Origin: Candidatus Kapaibacterium sp.
GTDB taxonomy: Bacteria; Bacteroidota; Ignavibacteria; Kapaibacteriales; Kapaibacteriaceae
Direction of reading: 5' to 3'
Assembly: GCA_022842685.1 (NCBI GenBank)
Contig: JALHPC010000003.1
Location: 1 to 64,000, forward strand
DNA: 64,000 nt
Part shown: positions 45,102 to 55,795 of the stretch, piece by piece
How positions within the stretch are numbered: the first letter of the stretch is position 1
Layout of the letters: each line of letters opens with the position of its first letter
The notes under the pieces: model-generated
Seen by the model: only the letters and a program-made list of their open reading frames with translations
Database searches by the model: none
What the model was told of the DNA's origin: nothing
Program-made: the position numbers and the translations under genes

Positions 45102-47336
45102 CTAGGAGACTCTCTTTGACCGTAAACGCAGGGCGTTTGTAACCACGGCAACGCTGCTTAGGGCCATGGCCGCGGCGGCAAACATAGGGTGGAGCGTAAG
45201 GCCAAAGGCGGGATAGAAAAGGCCTGCGGCAAGTGGAATTCCCACGATGTTATAGGCGAAGGCAAGGGCAAGATTTTGCCGGATGATCGTCATGGTAGCC
45301 CGCGCAAGGGTGATAGCGTCGACAACGTGATGGACGTCGTCATGGACGATAGTCACGTCTGCCGTTGCCTTGGCTACATCGGTGCCGCCACCCATGGCAA
45401 TGCCCACGTGAGCGGCCGCCAGAGCAGGTGCGTCGTTGATACCGTCGCCCACCATGGCAGGCCGCAGGCCTTGCGCCAACAGGGTTTCGATAGCTGTCGC
45501 CTTGCCGCCTGGCAGTACGCCTGCTACCACGTCAGTTATGCCGAGAGTGCTGGCAATGGCTTCGACAGTTTCGCGGCGATCGCCAGAAATGATGGCAATG
45601 TGATCGACGGCATGGGCAAGACGTCGCACTGCGTCGGTCGATGTTGGTCGCAGCGGGTCGGACACTGAAACTACGGCTACGACCGACAGTCCTCGAGCAA
45701 CAAAGCACACCGTATGACCCTGACGAGCCCATTCGGCGGCGGTTTCCTCAAGGTCGTTTGGTACAAGAATCATCGATTCGCGCAGGAACTCGGCAGTGCC
45801 AACGCGAAGCGTACTGCCGGCAACGGATCCCTGTGCCCCTTTTCCGGGAAACGTGCGAAGGGACGAGGCGGAAGAATCCGACGCGCCAAGGGTGGCGGCA
45901 TGCGCCAACATGGCGGCGGCGATGGGGTGGGTAGACGAGCGTTCGACAGCGGCAATGGCCGACCAGAGGTTGACGGGATCGATGGACGGAGACGCGTACG
46001 AAACGTGAACAACGGTGGGGGTGCCAGCCGTAATAGTGCCGGTCTTGTCGAGCGCTACAGCATTGACCGTCGCTAAGCGCTCTAAGGCATCAGCGCTAGA
46101 AAAGAGAATGCCTTGAGATGCAGCCCGCCCCATGCCAACAACGATGGCAGTGGGCGTTGCTAGGCCTAGGGCGCATGGGCAGGCGATAACCAGCACGGCG
46201 ATGGCGTTCGTAATTGCGAAAACGACGGGCTCGGAACTAAAGAGCACCCAGGCAGCCAGCGTGAGAACGCTCACGGAAAGCACTACGGGCACGAAGATGG
46301 CGCTGATGCGGTCGGCAAGTCGTTGGATAGGGGCTTTGCTGGACTGTGCTGTATCTACAGCGCGGATGATACCGGCAAGGACCGTATTGGCTCCGACTGC
46401 CATGGCACGAACCACAATGGTACCATTGCCGTTTACGGTACCACCGGTTACAGCAGAACCTGGGATAACTTCGACGGGAAGACTCTCGCCGGTGAGCATC
46501 GAGGCGTCAACGAGCGACGTGCCTTCGGTGACGACGCCGTCGACGGGGATGCGGGATCCGGGGCCAACAACCACGACGTCGTCGATGACGACTTCGGTGG
46601 CTGGAATGACGAGATGTTTCCCGTTGCGCACAACCGTTGCCGATTGCGGGCGTAGGTCGAGCAAGGCATGGTAGGACTGTAATGTGCGACGCTGCGCCCG
46701 GGCTTCGAGCCACCGACCAACGAGAACAAGTGTTATGATGGTGGCTGATGTATCAAAGAACAGACCTGGATGGCTACCATGAGCTGCATGCGGGAAGAAG
46801 GTAGCGAAGGCGCTATACAGGAACGCGGCTCCTGCTCCGAGCGTAACGAGCGTATCCATCGTAGCCGAACCAAATCGAATAGCTTTGTATGCGGCTATCG
46901 GGATTGAGCGGCCAGCCCAAAGGGGAACAAGCGTAAGAGCAAGCAAGAGCCAATGAGCAGCGAGAGGTGACATGGCTTGCGCGACAGAGGGAATCATGAG
47001 CGACATGCCAAGGCCGATGACGGCCGCCGAGAACGGGATGGCAAGACGCAAGCGCGACGTCAGCTCGTTCACGTCGGCGTCGTGCCGATGTCGGACGTCT
47101 GTTGCAGCCGCAGAAGCAGCCGAAATGCGATCAGCGGTATACCCTGCTGCCTCGATTGCCTGTCGAATGCTGCCGTCGTCAATCGGCTTGCGAAGCTCGA
47201 TGGTAGCACGACGCAGGGGAAGACTCACAACGACAGACTCGACGTCGGGTAAGGCCTTTAACGCTGATTCAACCGACGACACGCAGGCGGCACAATGCAT
47301 GCCGCCAATCTCGACAGAGGTTCGAGTTTCACTCAC
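45102..47336 (-). CDS. copA: Copper-translocating P-type ATPase
   Basis: 744 residues. One N-terminal heavy-metal-associated domain ([12 protein letters not shown]), eight predicted membrane helices, the A-domain TGES, the membrane CPC ([14 protein letters not shown]), the phosphorylated Asp in [13 protein letters not shown], and [10 protein letters not shown]. Asn/Tyr in AFAYNIVG and Met/Ser in MALSSVAVV mark the Cu(I) class, so it exports copper with ATP. GTG start overlaps the msrA stop (GTGA). Link with msrA suggests a shared response to copper/oxidative stress; no regulator is present. Confidence 0.94.
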   Translation of the reverse strand: MSETRTSVEIGGMHCAACVSSVESALKALPDVESVVVSLPLRRATIELRKPIDDGSIRQAIEAAGYTADRISAASAAATDVRHRHDADVNELTSRLRLAIPFSAAVIGLGMSLMIPSVAQAMSPLAAHWLLLALTLVPLWAGRSIPIAAYKAIRFGSATMDTLVTLGAGAAFLYSAFATFFPHAAHGSHPGLFFDTSATIITLVLVGRWLEARAQRRTLQSYHALLDLRPQSATVVRNGKHLVIPATEVVIDDVVVVGPGSRIPVDGVVTEGTSLVDASMLTGESLPVEVIPGSAVTGGTVNGNGTIVVRAMAVGANTVLAGIIRAVDTAQSSKAPIQRLADRISAIFVPVVLSVSVLTLAAWVLFSSEPVVFAITNAIAVLVIACPCALGLATPTAIVVGMGRAASQGILFSSADALERLATVNAVALDKTGTITAGTPTVVHVSYASPSIDPVNLWSAIAAVERSSTHPIAAAMLAHAATLGASDSSASSLRTFPGKGAQGSVAGSTLRVGTAEFLRESMILVPNDLEETAAEWARQGHTVCFVARGLSVVAVVSVSDPLRPTSTDAVRRLAHAVDHIAIISGDRRETVEAIASTLGITDVVAGVLPGGKATAIETLLAQGLRPAMVGDGINDAPALAAAHVGIAMGGGTDVAKATADVTIVHDDVHHVVDAITLARATMTIIRQNLALAFAYNIVGIPLAAGLFYPAFGLTLHPMFAAAAMALSSVAVVTNALRLRSKRVS

Positions 47337-47986
47337 TTCGCTTGTTGGTACTCGCGCTTCATGCGGGATTGAAAGACCTTTTCGAACTTCTCGACCTTCG
47401 GCCGCACAACGAAGGCACAGTATGGCTGAGCGCCATTATCGTTGTAGTAGTTCTGGTGATAGTCTTCGGCTTCGTAAAACGTTGGGCACGAGGCGACCTG
47501 GGTTACGATTGGATCGGGCCATGTTTTCGACTCTTCAAGCTGTTGGATGTAGGCGCGAGCAATCTGATCTTGATCGGAAGAGTGGGTGTAGATCACGCTT
47601 CGATACTGAGTGCCAACGTCGTTCCCTTGTCGATTCAACGTGGTAGGGTCGTGAGCTAGGAAAAACACTTGGAGCACATCGGCATACGACACAACCTGCG
47701 GGTTGAACGTAACGCGCACAACTTCAGCATGGCCTGTGGTACCCGAGCAGACTTCCTTGTATGTCGGGTTAGCAGTGGTACCTCCGGCATAGCCGCTTTG
47801 AACTGCGGTTACGCCCTCTAGGCGTTGAAATACGGCTTCGATGCACCAGAAGCAGCCGCCACCAAGGGTGGCGACTTCGGTTGTAGAGGATGTTGTCACG
47901 TTGGGAGATTGAAAAGATGGTGGCGATTGAGAATGCGCCGAACAGGCTACAAGTGCAATAGACAACAGGACGAGAAGCGGGCGCAT
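47333..47986 (-). CDS. msrA: Peptide methionine sulfoxide reductase A, predicted lipoprotein
   Basis: 217 residues. Lipobox LVAC after a hydrophobic leader, so exported and lipid-anchored. Core motif [16 protein letters not shown] carries the catalytic Cys; [17 protein letters not shown] and HAEVV follow as usual. It reduces methionine-S-sulfoxide in envelope proteins. The stop overlaps the GTG of the copper ATPase. Upstream is the divergent M1 aminopeptidase. Confidence 0.94.
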   Translation of the reverse strand: MRPLLVLLSIALVACSAHSQSPPSFQSPNVTTSSTTEVATLGGGCFWCIEAVFQRLEGVTAVQSGYAGGTTANPTYKEVCSGTTGHAEVVRVTFNPQVVSYADVLQVFFLAHDPTTLNRQGNDVGTQYRSVIYTHSSDQDQIARAYIQQLEESKTWPDPIVTQVASCPTFYEAEDYHQNYYNDNGAQPYCAFVVRPKVEKFEKVFQSRMKREYQQAK

Positions 47987-48090
47987 GTGGATATACGATG
48001 TTCGTGATAGTCAAGGATGGTGGTTGACGAAACGCGTTCGGCTCAATTGCCGCTTCGACGGCTGTGACGTAGGCATGAGGGTGTAGACCC

Positions 48091-48098
48091 TAACTTTG
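48091..48098 (+). promoter_or_regulatory. -7 box TAACTTTG of the M1 aminopeptidase gene
   Basis: Perfect TAnnTTTG, about 35 nt before ATG 48134. No TTG at -33. Leader would be about 30 nt. Confidence 0.45.
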
Positions 48099-48133
48099 CA
48101 CCTCTCGAACCTCTACTACCGATTGAACCGTCT

Positions 48134-50578
48134 ATGACGATTGCCCGCCCAACTGCATCCGTGTTCGCTTTCACAATCTGCATGTTAACCGCAGTGGTGT
48201 TCAGTGTTGCCCAGCCACATGTACCCACGCGCACCACGGTGTTTGTGCCCGGCAGCGAGCCACGCGAGCATCCCATCGACATAACTCGAATGGTGGTTGA
48301 CGTGCGCTTCAAGCCGGCAGAGGGTGTCGTCGAAGGGCGTGTTAGCCACCATTTCACCGTACTTCAGCGTAACGCTGATTCGATCCTGTTCGATGCCATC
48401 AAGATCGACATCTTACAGGCCACCCTTGGTGGTAAGCCCGTACGGTTCCGCGTTACCGATACCAGTGTTATCGTGTACCCGTCGCCAAGATTGGCGTGGG
48501 ACGTTACTGACAGCATCGCCTTTACCTATACTGCCCGCCCACGTCGAGGGATCTACTTTGTTGGGTGGACGGATTCAACCAACCGCATGCGCAAACAGAT
48601 TTGGACGCAGGGTCAGGGCATCGACAATCGGCATTGGATACCGATGTATGACGAGATGAACGACAAGATGATCACAGAGACCATCGTTACGTTCGACTCG
48701 GCCTACACCGTGATTAGCAACGGCCAACGTGGAACCGTAACGTCCAACGGCGATGGTACCAAGACGTGGCACTACCGCATGACGAAGCCCCACGCCGGCT
48801 ATCTCCTGATGCTTGCCATAGGCAAATTTGCTGTCGACAACCGTACCAGTGCTCGTGGTACGCCATTGTATCTATACTCGTACCCGGAATTCCCCGAACA
48901 AGTCGAACCAACGTATCGCTACAGTGTAGAAATGCTTGACTGGCTCGAAGATGAGCTCGGCGTGCCATATCCATGGGAGTCATACAGCCAGGTGCCCGTG
49001 GCTGACTTCATTTTTGGCGCCATGGAGAACACCACGGCGACCATTTTTGGCGACTTCTTCCTGACCGATCGCCGTGGATTCCTCGACAGATCATACTTCG
49101 GCGTTAACGTTCACGAGCTTACACACCAGTGGTTTGGCGACCTTATCACTGGGCGAAGCGGCACGTCCATATGGCTCCAAGAAAGTTTTGCCACGTTCTA
49201 CCCACACCTGTACACAGGAGTCCTGCATGGCGACGACCACGTGCAGTGGGGCCGCAGAGGGTTCCACAATGCCGCACTTGCCGCATCTGAAAAAGATCGT
49301 CTGCCCATCGTTCATCCGTCAAGTGGTACCGCACGCGTTTATCCTAAGGGTGCTGGCGTTATCGACATGATGCGGTCCACGTTTGGCGTCGACGAAACGC
49401 GCCGCGTAATCAAGCACTACCTGAATAAGCACGCCTATGCCAACGTTCAAACTAGCGACCTCTACTTGGCCTTCCAAGATGTTCTGGGTATCACACCGGA
49501 TTGGTTTTTCGATCAGTGGCTGTACCGCGGTGGCGAGCCACACTACAATGTTGCATGGTCTGTTGGGCAGTCTTCCGGAAGGCCAGTCACCACCATCTCT
49601 GTGGCACAGACGCATGCCGTCGACCACCTCGTAGGGTACTTCCGCATGCCCATCAGCATCGAAGTGCACTACACCGACGGCTCCAAAGACTCAGTTCGCC
49701 CATGGATCGACGGTCAGTCAACCACTGTTACCGTACCCAACCCCAAGTCAAAGCCTATTGCCTTCGTTCTGTTCGACCCAGGGTCGTACGTCATGAAGAA
49801 GCTCTCATTCTCCAAGCCCACCTCCGAGCTCCTTGCCCAGCTGAAGGGGGCACCGCTCATGATTGACAGGTATGATGCTTTGGTTGGACTGCGTGATGAC
49901 ACAACCGGTACAACGCGGAAGGCGCAGCTACTGGCCGACGTCTTTACGCGCGAGGCATTTCCGGCCATGCGGTCGGAATGCGTCAGCCAGGCTGCCAAGC
50001 TGCCCGGCGCAGCCGGTTACGACGTTGTACGACGTAGCGCTGCCGATCCATCCGTCGAAGTTCGGTCGGCGGCACTTAATGCCTATGCCGTACTACCGGC
50101 GGAACTCCGTGGAACATTCGAGGCACTATTGTCGGATTCTTCGTACGCTATTGTCGAGCGCGCTCTTGTAAAGCTCTCATCAAGTTTTCCAGATGGACGT
50201 CAAGGCTACCTGGCTCGTACGGCGGGCGAGCGAGGAGCACATCAGCGTATCCGTGTTGCATGGCTGGAGCTTACGGCCGAAGGTGGTGACGAACGGGCTT
50301 TGGACGAGCTTGCCGACCTCTGCGGGCCTTCGTGGGAGTTTATAACGCGTCAGAACGCCATACATGCGCTTCGTCGGCTTGGGCAGCTACCTATCGCTGC
50401 TGCGCGGAACATCGTGGATGCTGCTCTAAGTGCCAACGGACGATTAGCGGCTGTTGCATCGTCAATGCTCAACACAATGGGCGAATCTGTCCGCCATAAG
50501 TCTATTATCAGAAAGGCAGTTGCGCAATTTCAGCGTACTTCATCCAACGAGGCCATCTTGGACAGTCTAAGCCGTTAG
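48134..50578 (+). CDS. Secreted M1 family zinc aminopeptidase
   Basis: 814 residues. Signal peptide (FAFTICMLTAVVFSVAQ), N-terminal beta-domain, catalytic domain with GAMEN (substrate N-terminus) and zinc site HELTHQW plus the third-ligand Glu in WLQESFATF, then a C-terminal helical/HEAT-like region (residues about 560-800). It trims N-terminal residues from peptides in the periplasm or outside. ATG 48134 starts the signal peptide. Divergent from msrA. Confidence 0.95.
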   Translation: MTIARPTASVFAFTICMLTAVVFSVAQPHVPTRTTVFVPGSEPREHPIDITRMVVDVRFKPAEGVVEGRVSHHFTVLQRNADSILFDAIKIDILQATLGGKPVRFRVTDTSVIVYPSPRLAWDVTDSIAFTYTARPRRGIYFVGWTDSTNRMRKQIWTQGQGIDNRHWIPMYDEMNDKMITETIVTFDSAYTVISNGQRGTVTSNGDGTKTWHYRMTKPHAGYLLMLAIGKFAVDNRTSARGTPLYLYSYPEFPEQVEPTYRYSVEMLDWLEDELGVPYPWESYSQVPVADFIFGAMENTTATIFGDFFLTDRRGFLDRSYFGVNVHELTHQWFGDLITGRSGTSIWLQESFATFYPHLYTGVLHGDDHVQWGRRGFHNAALAASEKDRLPIVHPSSGTARVYPKGAGVIDMMRSTFGVDETRRVIKHYLNKHAYANVQTSDLYLAFQDVLGITPDWFFDQWLYRGGEPHYNVAWSVGQSSGRPVTTISVAQTHAVDHLVGYFRMPISIEVHYTDGSKDSVRPWIDGQSTTVTVPNPKSKPIAFVLFDPGSYVMKKLSFSKPTSELLAQLKGAPLMIDRYDALVGLRDDTTGTTRKAQLLADVFTREAFPAMRSECVSQAAKLPGAAGYDVVRRSAADPSVEVRSAALNAYAVLPAELRGTFEALLSDSSYAIVERALVKLSSSFPDGRQGYLARTAGERGAHQRIRVAWLELTAEGGDERALDELADLCGPSWEFITRQNAIHALRRLGQLPIAAARNIVDAALSANGRLAAVASSMLNTMGESVRHKSIIRKAVAQFQRTSSNEAILDSLSR

Positions 50579-50772
50579 GTACAACGTTGGCCTGATTATT
50601 GCTTCGTGCCGCCGGTTGCATACCGAAGCCCCTTTACAAAGGGGGTGGAACATTTGGGTATGAGCGTGCGTCGACGGCGAGAACAGTGGATTGGGACGAG
50701 ATTGGTAAGCGGTAGGGGTGTTTGTTTGCCTATCGCAAATCAACGAAAACTTGTCCAAGTTGCATTTGAGCA
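50579..50772 (+). other. Intergenic region with small dyads
   Basis: Stretch of some 190 nt between the aminopeptidase and the next promoter. A CCCCTTT-AC-AAAGGGG palindrome (50629-50644) within an outer GCTTCG/CGAAGC pair may end the aminopeptidase transcript, but there is no T tract. No credible gene. Confidence 0.45.
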
Positions 50773-50803
50773 TTTGGTAACACGGCCTGTTCTGCTATTT
50801 TTG
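50773..50803 (+). promoter_or_regulatory. Strong Bacteroidota-type promoter of the giant surface protein
   Basis: TTTG, 19 nt, TATTTTTG: exact match to both boxes. Transcription would start near 50808 and give a leader of about 135 nt with GGAGG 7 nt before ATG 50943. The best promoter in the window. Confidence 0.75.
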
Positions 50804-50942
50804 CACGTTCTGCGCGATGTATGCAGAGCGCGGTGCGTTTGGTAATAGCCAGATGCTGCCGCTGTGTGGTGTTCTTTCGAGGACACCGTGCGTAACAAGG
50901 AAGATGATGATAAAGATCAACAAACCATTTCGTGGAGGATTC

Positions 50943-53900
50943 ATGCTTCGCAACGCTACTGTGTGGAAGTCGCTGGCTTTTACCGTTGCCATTCTAGCGG
51001 GTAGTATGTCGCTGTTGGCACAGCCGGCGAACTACACTGTTGTTCCGTCGCAGGGAACGTATCAGCAAATCAATGGCGGTACGCTTTGGGCGAGTGGAAC
51101 AGCACTTGACGACCAAGCCGTTGATAACGTATCAATTGGATTCAACTTCGTGTACGGTGCCGGTATTACGGTATCTACATTGAACGTGAATAGCAATGGA
51201 TACATATCATTTGGTACGGCACCGGCTAGCAATGTGTACACGCCGCTGACAAACGCCGCAGCTTCGGCACAGATTGTATCGGCTTTCGGTCGTGACCTAA
51301 TCGGTACCGCGACTGGTTCGCTTCGCACCGAGCTGCAAGGCGTAGCGCCGAACCGTGTATTCGTCATTCAGTGGGCGAACGTGTCTCGGAAGAGTTCACA
51401 GTACGACAACTACAACTTCCAGATCCGCCTGAACGAGACAACGAACACCATCGATGTCGTATACGGTTCGATGACGGTTCGTGGTACAGTAGGCGCTCAA
51501 ATTGGTATGCGGGGATCGGCAACAACGCTTGTAACATCGCTGCGTGCCGACTATGATGAAAGCACATGGGCAATGCCTCGCGTAATCACAGCATCGCCAG
51601 GCCTTGAAAGTGTACTTGAGGAAAATTTTGTTCCAGCAAGTGGTCAAACGTATCGCTGGAGCCGTCGGACAATCACGAATGATGTTTGTGTCTTGAATAT
51701 TGAGGGTCCTACTGGCACCTTCAACGCAAACACAACACAGACAGTAACCGCTCGTGTTCGCAACTGTGGTACCAACCAAGTTGACTCCTTCATTGTCGAC
51801 TGGAAAGTGAACGGCCAGCTTCGTACTGCTGTAAGGTACTACGGTGCGGTTCCAGCAAATGGCGAGGTTGTTGTCACGCTTGGTACGGTCAACTTTGGCG
51901 ACCGCTCATGGAATCTCATCGAAGCACGTACGTTGTCGCCAAACGGTGTTGCTGATGCGCTTCCTGGTAACGACGGTGCAGCGGCCTACCGCGCACCACG
52001 CGTATCGGGTGAGTTCTCGATTGCTAAGGTCGGTGCAAACGCTGGTGTGTTTACGAGCATGCGCGATTTCCTCCGTCATCTGAAGGTGTCAGGAATCAAC
52101 GGCTCAATCGTTGCTACAGTTTTTGCAGGTGTATACAACGAAAGCATTGTGCTTGATGGCGTCGATGCAACGGATATCTCGCAGACGTTTGTCGTTCGCG
52201 CTAATCCAGGTGATGAAGTCGTTATGGAATATCCACTTCACGCCGACTTGTCGACAGCGAACTATGGTTCCTATGAAGTCCCAGCCATCGTCAATGTTCT
52301 AGCAGGCAGCAATCTTACGATTAACGGCATTCACTTCCGCGTTGCAGCCGGTTCGCAATTCCAAGGCGGAGTTTTGATTCTCGGAAGCTTGCAAAACTTT
52401 GCAATGCGCAATTGCCGATTCACTGGTCTGAACTCGAATTCCATTAGCGGTGCAGCCGTTGAAATGGCAGTGCCGTTTGCAAGTGGATTGACGTTCGACA
52501 ACTGTACCGTTGTCAACCACCGCTTGGGTATCCTTCTCGTTCCATCAACATTCACAGGTATCACCCTTTCGGGTAACACCTTTACGTGTTCTTCAGGTAT
52601 TCAAGTTCAAGGTTCTGGTACGGGACTTGTCATTCGCAACAACCGCGTAACGGTCGACAACGTCTACACTGGAGTTCAGGCAGCAATTGGCGTCTTCCAA
52701 ACGACGTCGCCACTTGTTGAGCGCAACATTGTCGACGGCACATCCTCTCGCGATGGTATGAACGGCATTCTTGTTTCGCACGACGCTGGCACGGCTTCGA
52801 TCGTAAACAATATGGTTTCGGCCGCTGGCGGCACGCAGGCAATTGGCTACTTCGTAGATGCCCGTAACAATACGTCGACGAACTTCTACCACAACACGGC
52901 AAATGTAACCGCCCCAGCTACATCGCTATCGGCCGGTTTGTACATCGCCAACAACGAAAACGTGTTCCCGAACTTCACTGTCACTTCAGTGAACAACATC
53001 CTCCACAACTTTGGTCTAGGCACGAATGGCGGACCAGCCCTGTGGATTGCCGAGCCGAGCGGTGTCGTGCCGACTGCAGCTACAACACCACTTCAGGTTG
53101 CTGACTTTAACAATATTGTCTCAACCGGAACCTTCCCTGTTCGCGTCATTAACACTGCGTATACAACGCTTGCCGCATACCGCGCTGCGTTTACACGTGA
53201 GCTAAACTCGGCCTCAGTTCCTGTAACGTTCGTTGGTGCGACCGATTTGCACCTGCTTACGATTCAGCCACAACTGTTTGGCGCGGCCTCGGTATCGTCG
53301 GTTGTTCCAACAGATATTGATGGCGAAAACCGTGTAAAGCCATACATGGGTGCCGACGAAATCTTCCCTCGCGTGCGCTTCGTTCAGCAGCCGCAAAGCC
53401 GTTACGTATGTTATGGCGAATCCCTCACGCTTGTAGCTGTTGCAGAAGCAACACTCGGTGCAACAACGAAGTATCAGTGGTATAAGGATGGCGTTAAGCT
53501 TCTAGGCCGTACTTCTGCCATCATGACTATTAACAACACGGCATACGACGCCGCAGCGGTATACCACTGCGAAGTTGAAGTTAGCGATGGTACAACAACG
53601 GCAACGCTCAAGAGCAACGATGCTACGATTATGGTTGTTCGTCCGACATCTATCGTCGAACATCCTGCGTCACAGCCAGTCGCGCTTGGCTCGACGATCG
53701 ACCTGCGCGTTGAAGCAGAAGCTGTTGGTACACCAACAAATCTTTCACCAACATATCAGTGGAAGAAGCGCTACTGGAATCCAGTCAATCGTGTCTACCA
53801 AGACTCTGTTCTTTCTGACAACGGCCGCATCACCGGTACACGCTCATCAATCCTTACGATTCGTGACTTGAACGCCGGCGATACAACCGACACATACTTC

Positions 53901-55046
53901 TGTACGGTTACTGCCTATTGCGGCAATGCAGATTCTAAGGTCGCACGCCTCTTCATCCCACGTGTTATTGTAGCCGACAACATTCCTAACGCCTGTATCG
54001 GTCAGCCAATCCAGATGGAAGTTGGCGCAAGCCCCGGCTCTGGTAACGGTCTCACACTGTCGTACCAGTGGTATCGCAATGGTGAGGCAATTGCCAACGA
54101 TACCCGCGTAACTGGCGCTACAGGCAAGGTGCTTGTGGTGAACAACACAACGGCAACAGACAACGGCGACTACCACTGTGTAGTTACCTACGGTCCTATG
54201 GAGGCTCCAATTGCTTCCAACATGATTACCGTTGAACTCGGATCGGCACCAGTGATCACTTCACAACCGGTTGCTGCCGAAATCTGCGAAGGCAACGAAA
54301 TTCTTCTTGCTTCACAAGCCACAGGATCGAACCTCGCATTCCAGTGGACGAAGAATGGTGTTAACGTTCCAGGAGCATCAGGCGCATCGTTGAACATTCA
54401 GAACGCAACGGCAACCGATGCTGGCACATACAACGTTATCGTTACGAACTCATGTGGTCAAGCTACATCGATTACGGTCGAAATCGCTGTCAACACAAAG
54501 CCAAGCATCACGGAACAACCAAAGGATCAGTCAGTCAATGCTGATGAAGCAGTTAACCTCTCGGTTTCCGCTTCTGGAACTGGCAGCCTAACATATCAGT
54601 GGTTCCGCAATGGCGAGAAGATTGAGAATGCAACCGGTGCTACGTACCAAGTTCCAAATGCTTCGACAGCTGACGCTGGTGTTTACACTGTAGAAGTGTC
54701 GAACGACTGCGGTAAGACAACATCAGAATCCGCAGTTGTTGACGTCACAACGTCGGTTGCCGGTGATGTATACGTTAACGGCTTCATGCTTGGTAATGCA
54801 TCTCCAAACCCAGCAGCTGGTGTTGTTACGTTCAGCTATGAACTGCCTACAACACAAAGCGTTCGTATTGTCCTAATGGACATGCTCGGCCGCCCAGTCG
54901 CTAACTTGGTTGACGGTGTTGTCGATGCTGGTCGCCACATCGCAACGTTTAACGTTGCCGACATGGCACTCAACGCTGGCGTCTACATGTACAGCCTGCA
55001 ATCAAACGGCGTCGTAGCAACACAGCAAATCGTCGTAGTCCGCTAA
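50943..55046 (+). CDS. Giant T9SS surface protein with beta-helix and five Ig-like domains
   Basis: About 1367 residues. Signal peptide (FTVAILAGSMSLLAQ), an N-terminal beta-sandwich (residues about 30-250), further linking domains, a right-handed parallel beta-helix (about 430-760: GLTFDNCTVVNHRLGILLV), then five Ig-like repeats (about 815-1275), each with a YQW/FQW core and DAGxY or similar, and the T9SS type A tail (SPNPAAGVVTFSYEL ... LMDMLGRPVANL ... GVYMYSLQSNG). The track start at 50817 is rejected: GGAGG precedes ATG 50943 and the signal peptide follows. Likely a surface adhesin or matrix protein, highly expressed to judge from promoter and terminator. Confidence 0.9.
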   Translation: MLRNATVWKSLAFTVAILAGSMSLLAQPANYTVVPSQGTYQQINGGTLWASGTALDDQAVDNVSIGFNFVYGAGITVSTLNVNSNGYISFGTAPASNVYTPLTNAAASAQIVSAFGRDLIGTATGSLRTELQGVAPNRVFVIQWANVSRKSSQYDNYNFQIRLNETTNTIDVVYGSMTVRGTVGAQIGMRGSATTLVTSLRADYDESTWAMPRVITASPGLESVLEENFVPASGQTYRWSRRTITNDVCVLNIEGPTGTFNANTTQTVTARVRNCGTNQVDSFIVDWKVNGQLRTAVRYYGAVPANGEVVVTLGTVNFGDRSWNLIEARTLSPNGVADALPGNDGAAAYRAPRVSGEFSIAKVGANAGVFTSMRDFLRHLKVSGINGSIVATVFAGVYNESIVLDGVDATDISQTFVVRANPGDEVVMEYPLHADLSTANYGSYEVPAIVNVLAGSNLTINGIHFRVAAGSQFQGGVLILGSLQNFAMRNCRFTGLNSNSISGAAVEMAVPFASGLTFDNCTVVNHRLGILLVPSTFTGITLSGNTFTCSSGIQVQGSGTGLVIRNNRVTVDNVYTGVQAAIGVFQTTSPLVERNIVDGTSSRDGMNGILVSHDAGTASIVNNMVSAAGGTQAIGYFVDARNNTSTNFYHNTANVTAPATSLSAGLYIANNENVFPNFTVTSVNNILHNFGLGTNGGPALWIAEPSGVVPTAATTPLQVADFNNIVSTGTFPVRVINTAYTTLAAYRAAFTRELNSASVPVTFVGATDLHLLTIQPQLFGAASVSSVVPTDIDGENRVKPYMGADEIFPRVRFVQQPQSRYVCYGESLTLVAVAEATLGATTKYQWYKDGVKLLGRTSAIMTINNTAYDAAAVYHCEVEVSDGTTTATLKSNDATIMVVRPTSIVEHPASQPVALGSTIDLRVEAEAVGTPTNLSPTYQWKKRYWNPVNRVYQDSVLSDNGRITGTRSSILTIRDLNAGDTTDTYFCTVTAYCGNADSKVARLFIPRVIVADNIPNACIGQPIQMEVGASPGSGNGLTLSYQWYRNGEAIANDTRVTGATGKVLVVNNTTATDNGDYHCVVTYGPMEAPIASNMITVELGSAPVITSQPVAAEICEGNEILLASQATGSNLAFQWTKNGVNVPGASGASLNIQNATATDAGTYNVIVTNSCGQATSITVEIAVNTKPSITEQPKDQSVNADEAVNLSVSASGTGSLTYQWFRNGEKIENATGATYQVPNASTADAGVYTVEVSNDCGKTTSESAVVDVTTSVAGDVYVNGFMLGNASPNPAAGVVTFSYELPTTQSVRIVLMDMLGRPVANLVDGVVDAGRHIATFNVADMALNAGVYMYSLQSNGVVATQQIVVVR

Positions 55047-55081
55047 GTCTAAGGGGCATCGACCTACATTCGGCCTAAACA

Positions 55082-55120
55082 AACAAGGCCTTCCCGAAAG
55101 GGAAGGCCTTGTTGCGTTTT
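55082..55120 (+). terminator. Intrinsic terminator of the giant gene
   Basis: A perfect 14-bp stem (AACAAGGCCTTCCC / GGGAAGGCCTTGTT) with a GAAA tetraloop followed by GCGTTTT; 35 nt after the stop codon. Confidence 0.92.
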
Positions 55121-55122
55121 CA

Positions 55123-55200
55123 CGGGACGCTTGCGCGGGACGCTTGCGCGGGACGCTTGCGCGGGACGCTTGCGCGGGACGCTTGCGCGGGACGCTTAGC
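55123..55200. repeat. Six tandem copies of a 13-bp unit
   Basis: CGGGACGCTTGCG in direct succession; five perfect copies and a sixth changed at its end (CGGGACGCTTAGC). It sits between the terminator and the lolA-like gene, whose TAA stop lies inside the last copy. On the minus strand each unit can form a CTTGCGC/GCGCAAG stem with its neighbour. Confidence 0.95.
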
Positions 55201-55795
55201 GCAAGTCGACGGTGGTCCAACTGCTAGGCGGTTCGTAGGTAAATCGCTCAGTGGCTAGCGGTTTTGCATTCAGCTGTAGGTTCTTTATCACCCAGGTGGA
55301 TTCCGTCGCTCCGTCGTTTACAACCACCTTTGTTACTCGCATGTTGTTATCGACGGTAACGCGCGCAGATTGGACCCCTGCAACGCGCACAGCGGGCGCA
55401 GGAGGGCGCAGCTCGAGTTGGTTCGTTGCCCCATTAACTGCTGTAGCCCTGTAGACGGAAAGCAGGGTAAAGAAGAGCCGCTCCAGACTTAGATCCTCAC
55501 CATTCTGAAGTGCACTGTTTACGATGACGGTCTTTGTGGTCGGTGTGATGTTCCAAACCGTGGTTCCGTTGCTGATAATCTTGCGATCGGCTAACGCTAG
55601 CACGTAGCCCTTGCCACGCTCTGCAAAAAGCTGGCCTGTATGTGTGCCATCAAGAACGAACGTGCACCGGACGCTTTGAAGCGTTTGATATGTGCGGTGA
55701 AAGCGATGTACAATGGACTCAGAGGCAGTTGCTGGTGCAGGTGCCGCAATGGCAGCCACAACGCCTGCAAATACCAAGTTAACGTTGATACTCAT
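55196..55795 (-). CDS. LolA-like outer membrane lipoprotein carrier protein
   Basis: 199 residues. Signal-peptide-like N-terminus (LVFAGVVAAIAAPAPATA), then a beta-sheet half-barrel with the family pattern: TYQTLQSVRCTFVL, GQLFAERGKGYVLALADRKIISNGTTVWNITP. Such chaperones carry lipoproteins across the periplasm. ATG overlaps the DUF3108 stop (ATGA). The stop codon lies in the flanking 13-bp repeat, so the C-terminal end may vary between strains. LolCDE is not in the window. Confidence 0.8.
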   Translation of the reverse strand: MSINVNLVFAGVVAAIAAPAPATASESIVHRFHRTYQTLQSVRCTFVLDGTHTGQLFAERGKGYVLALADRKIISNGTTVWNITPTTKTVIVNSALQNGEDLSLERLFFTLLSVYRATAVNGATNQLELRPPAPAVRVAGVQSARVTVDNNMRVTKVVVNDGATESTWVIKNLQLNAKPLATERFTYEPPSSWTTVDLR

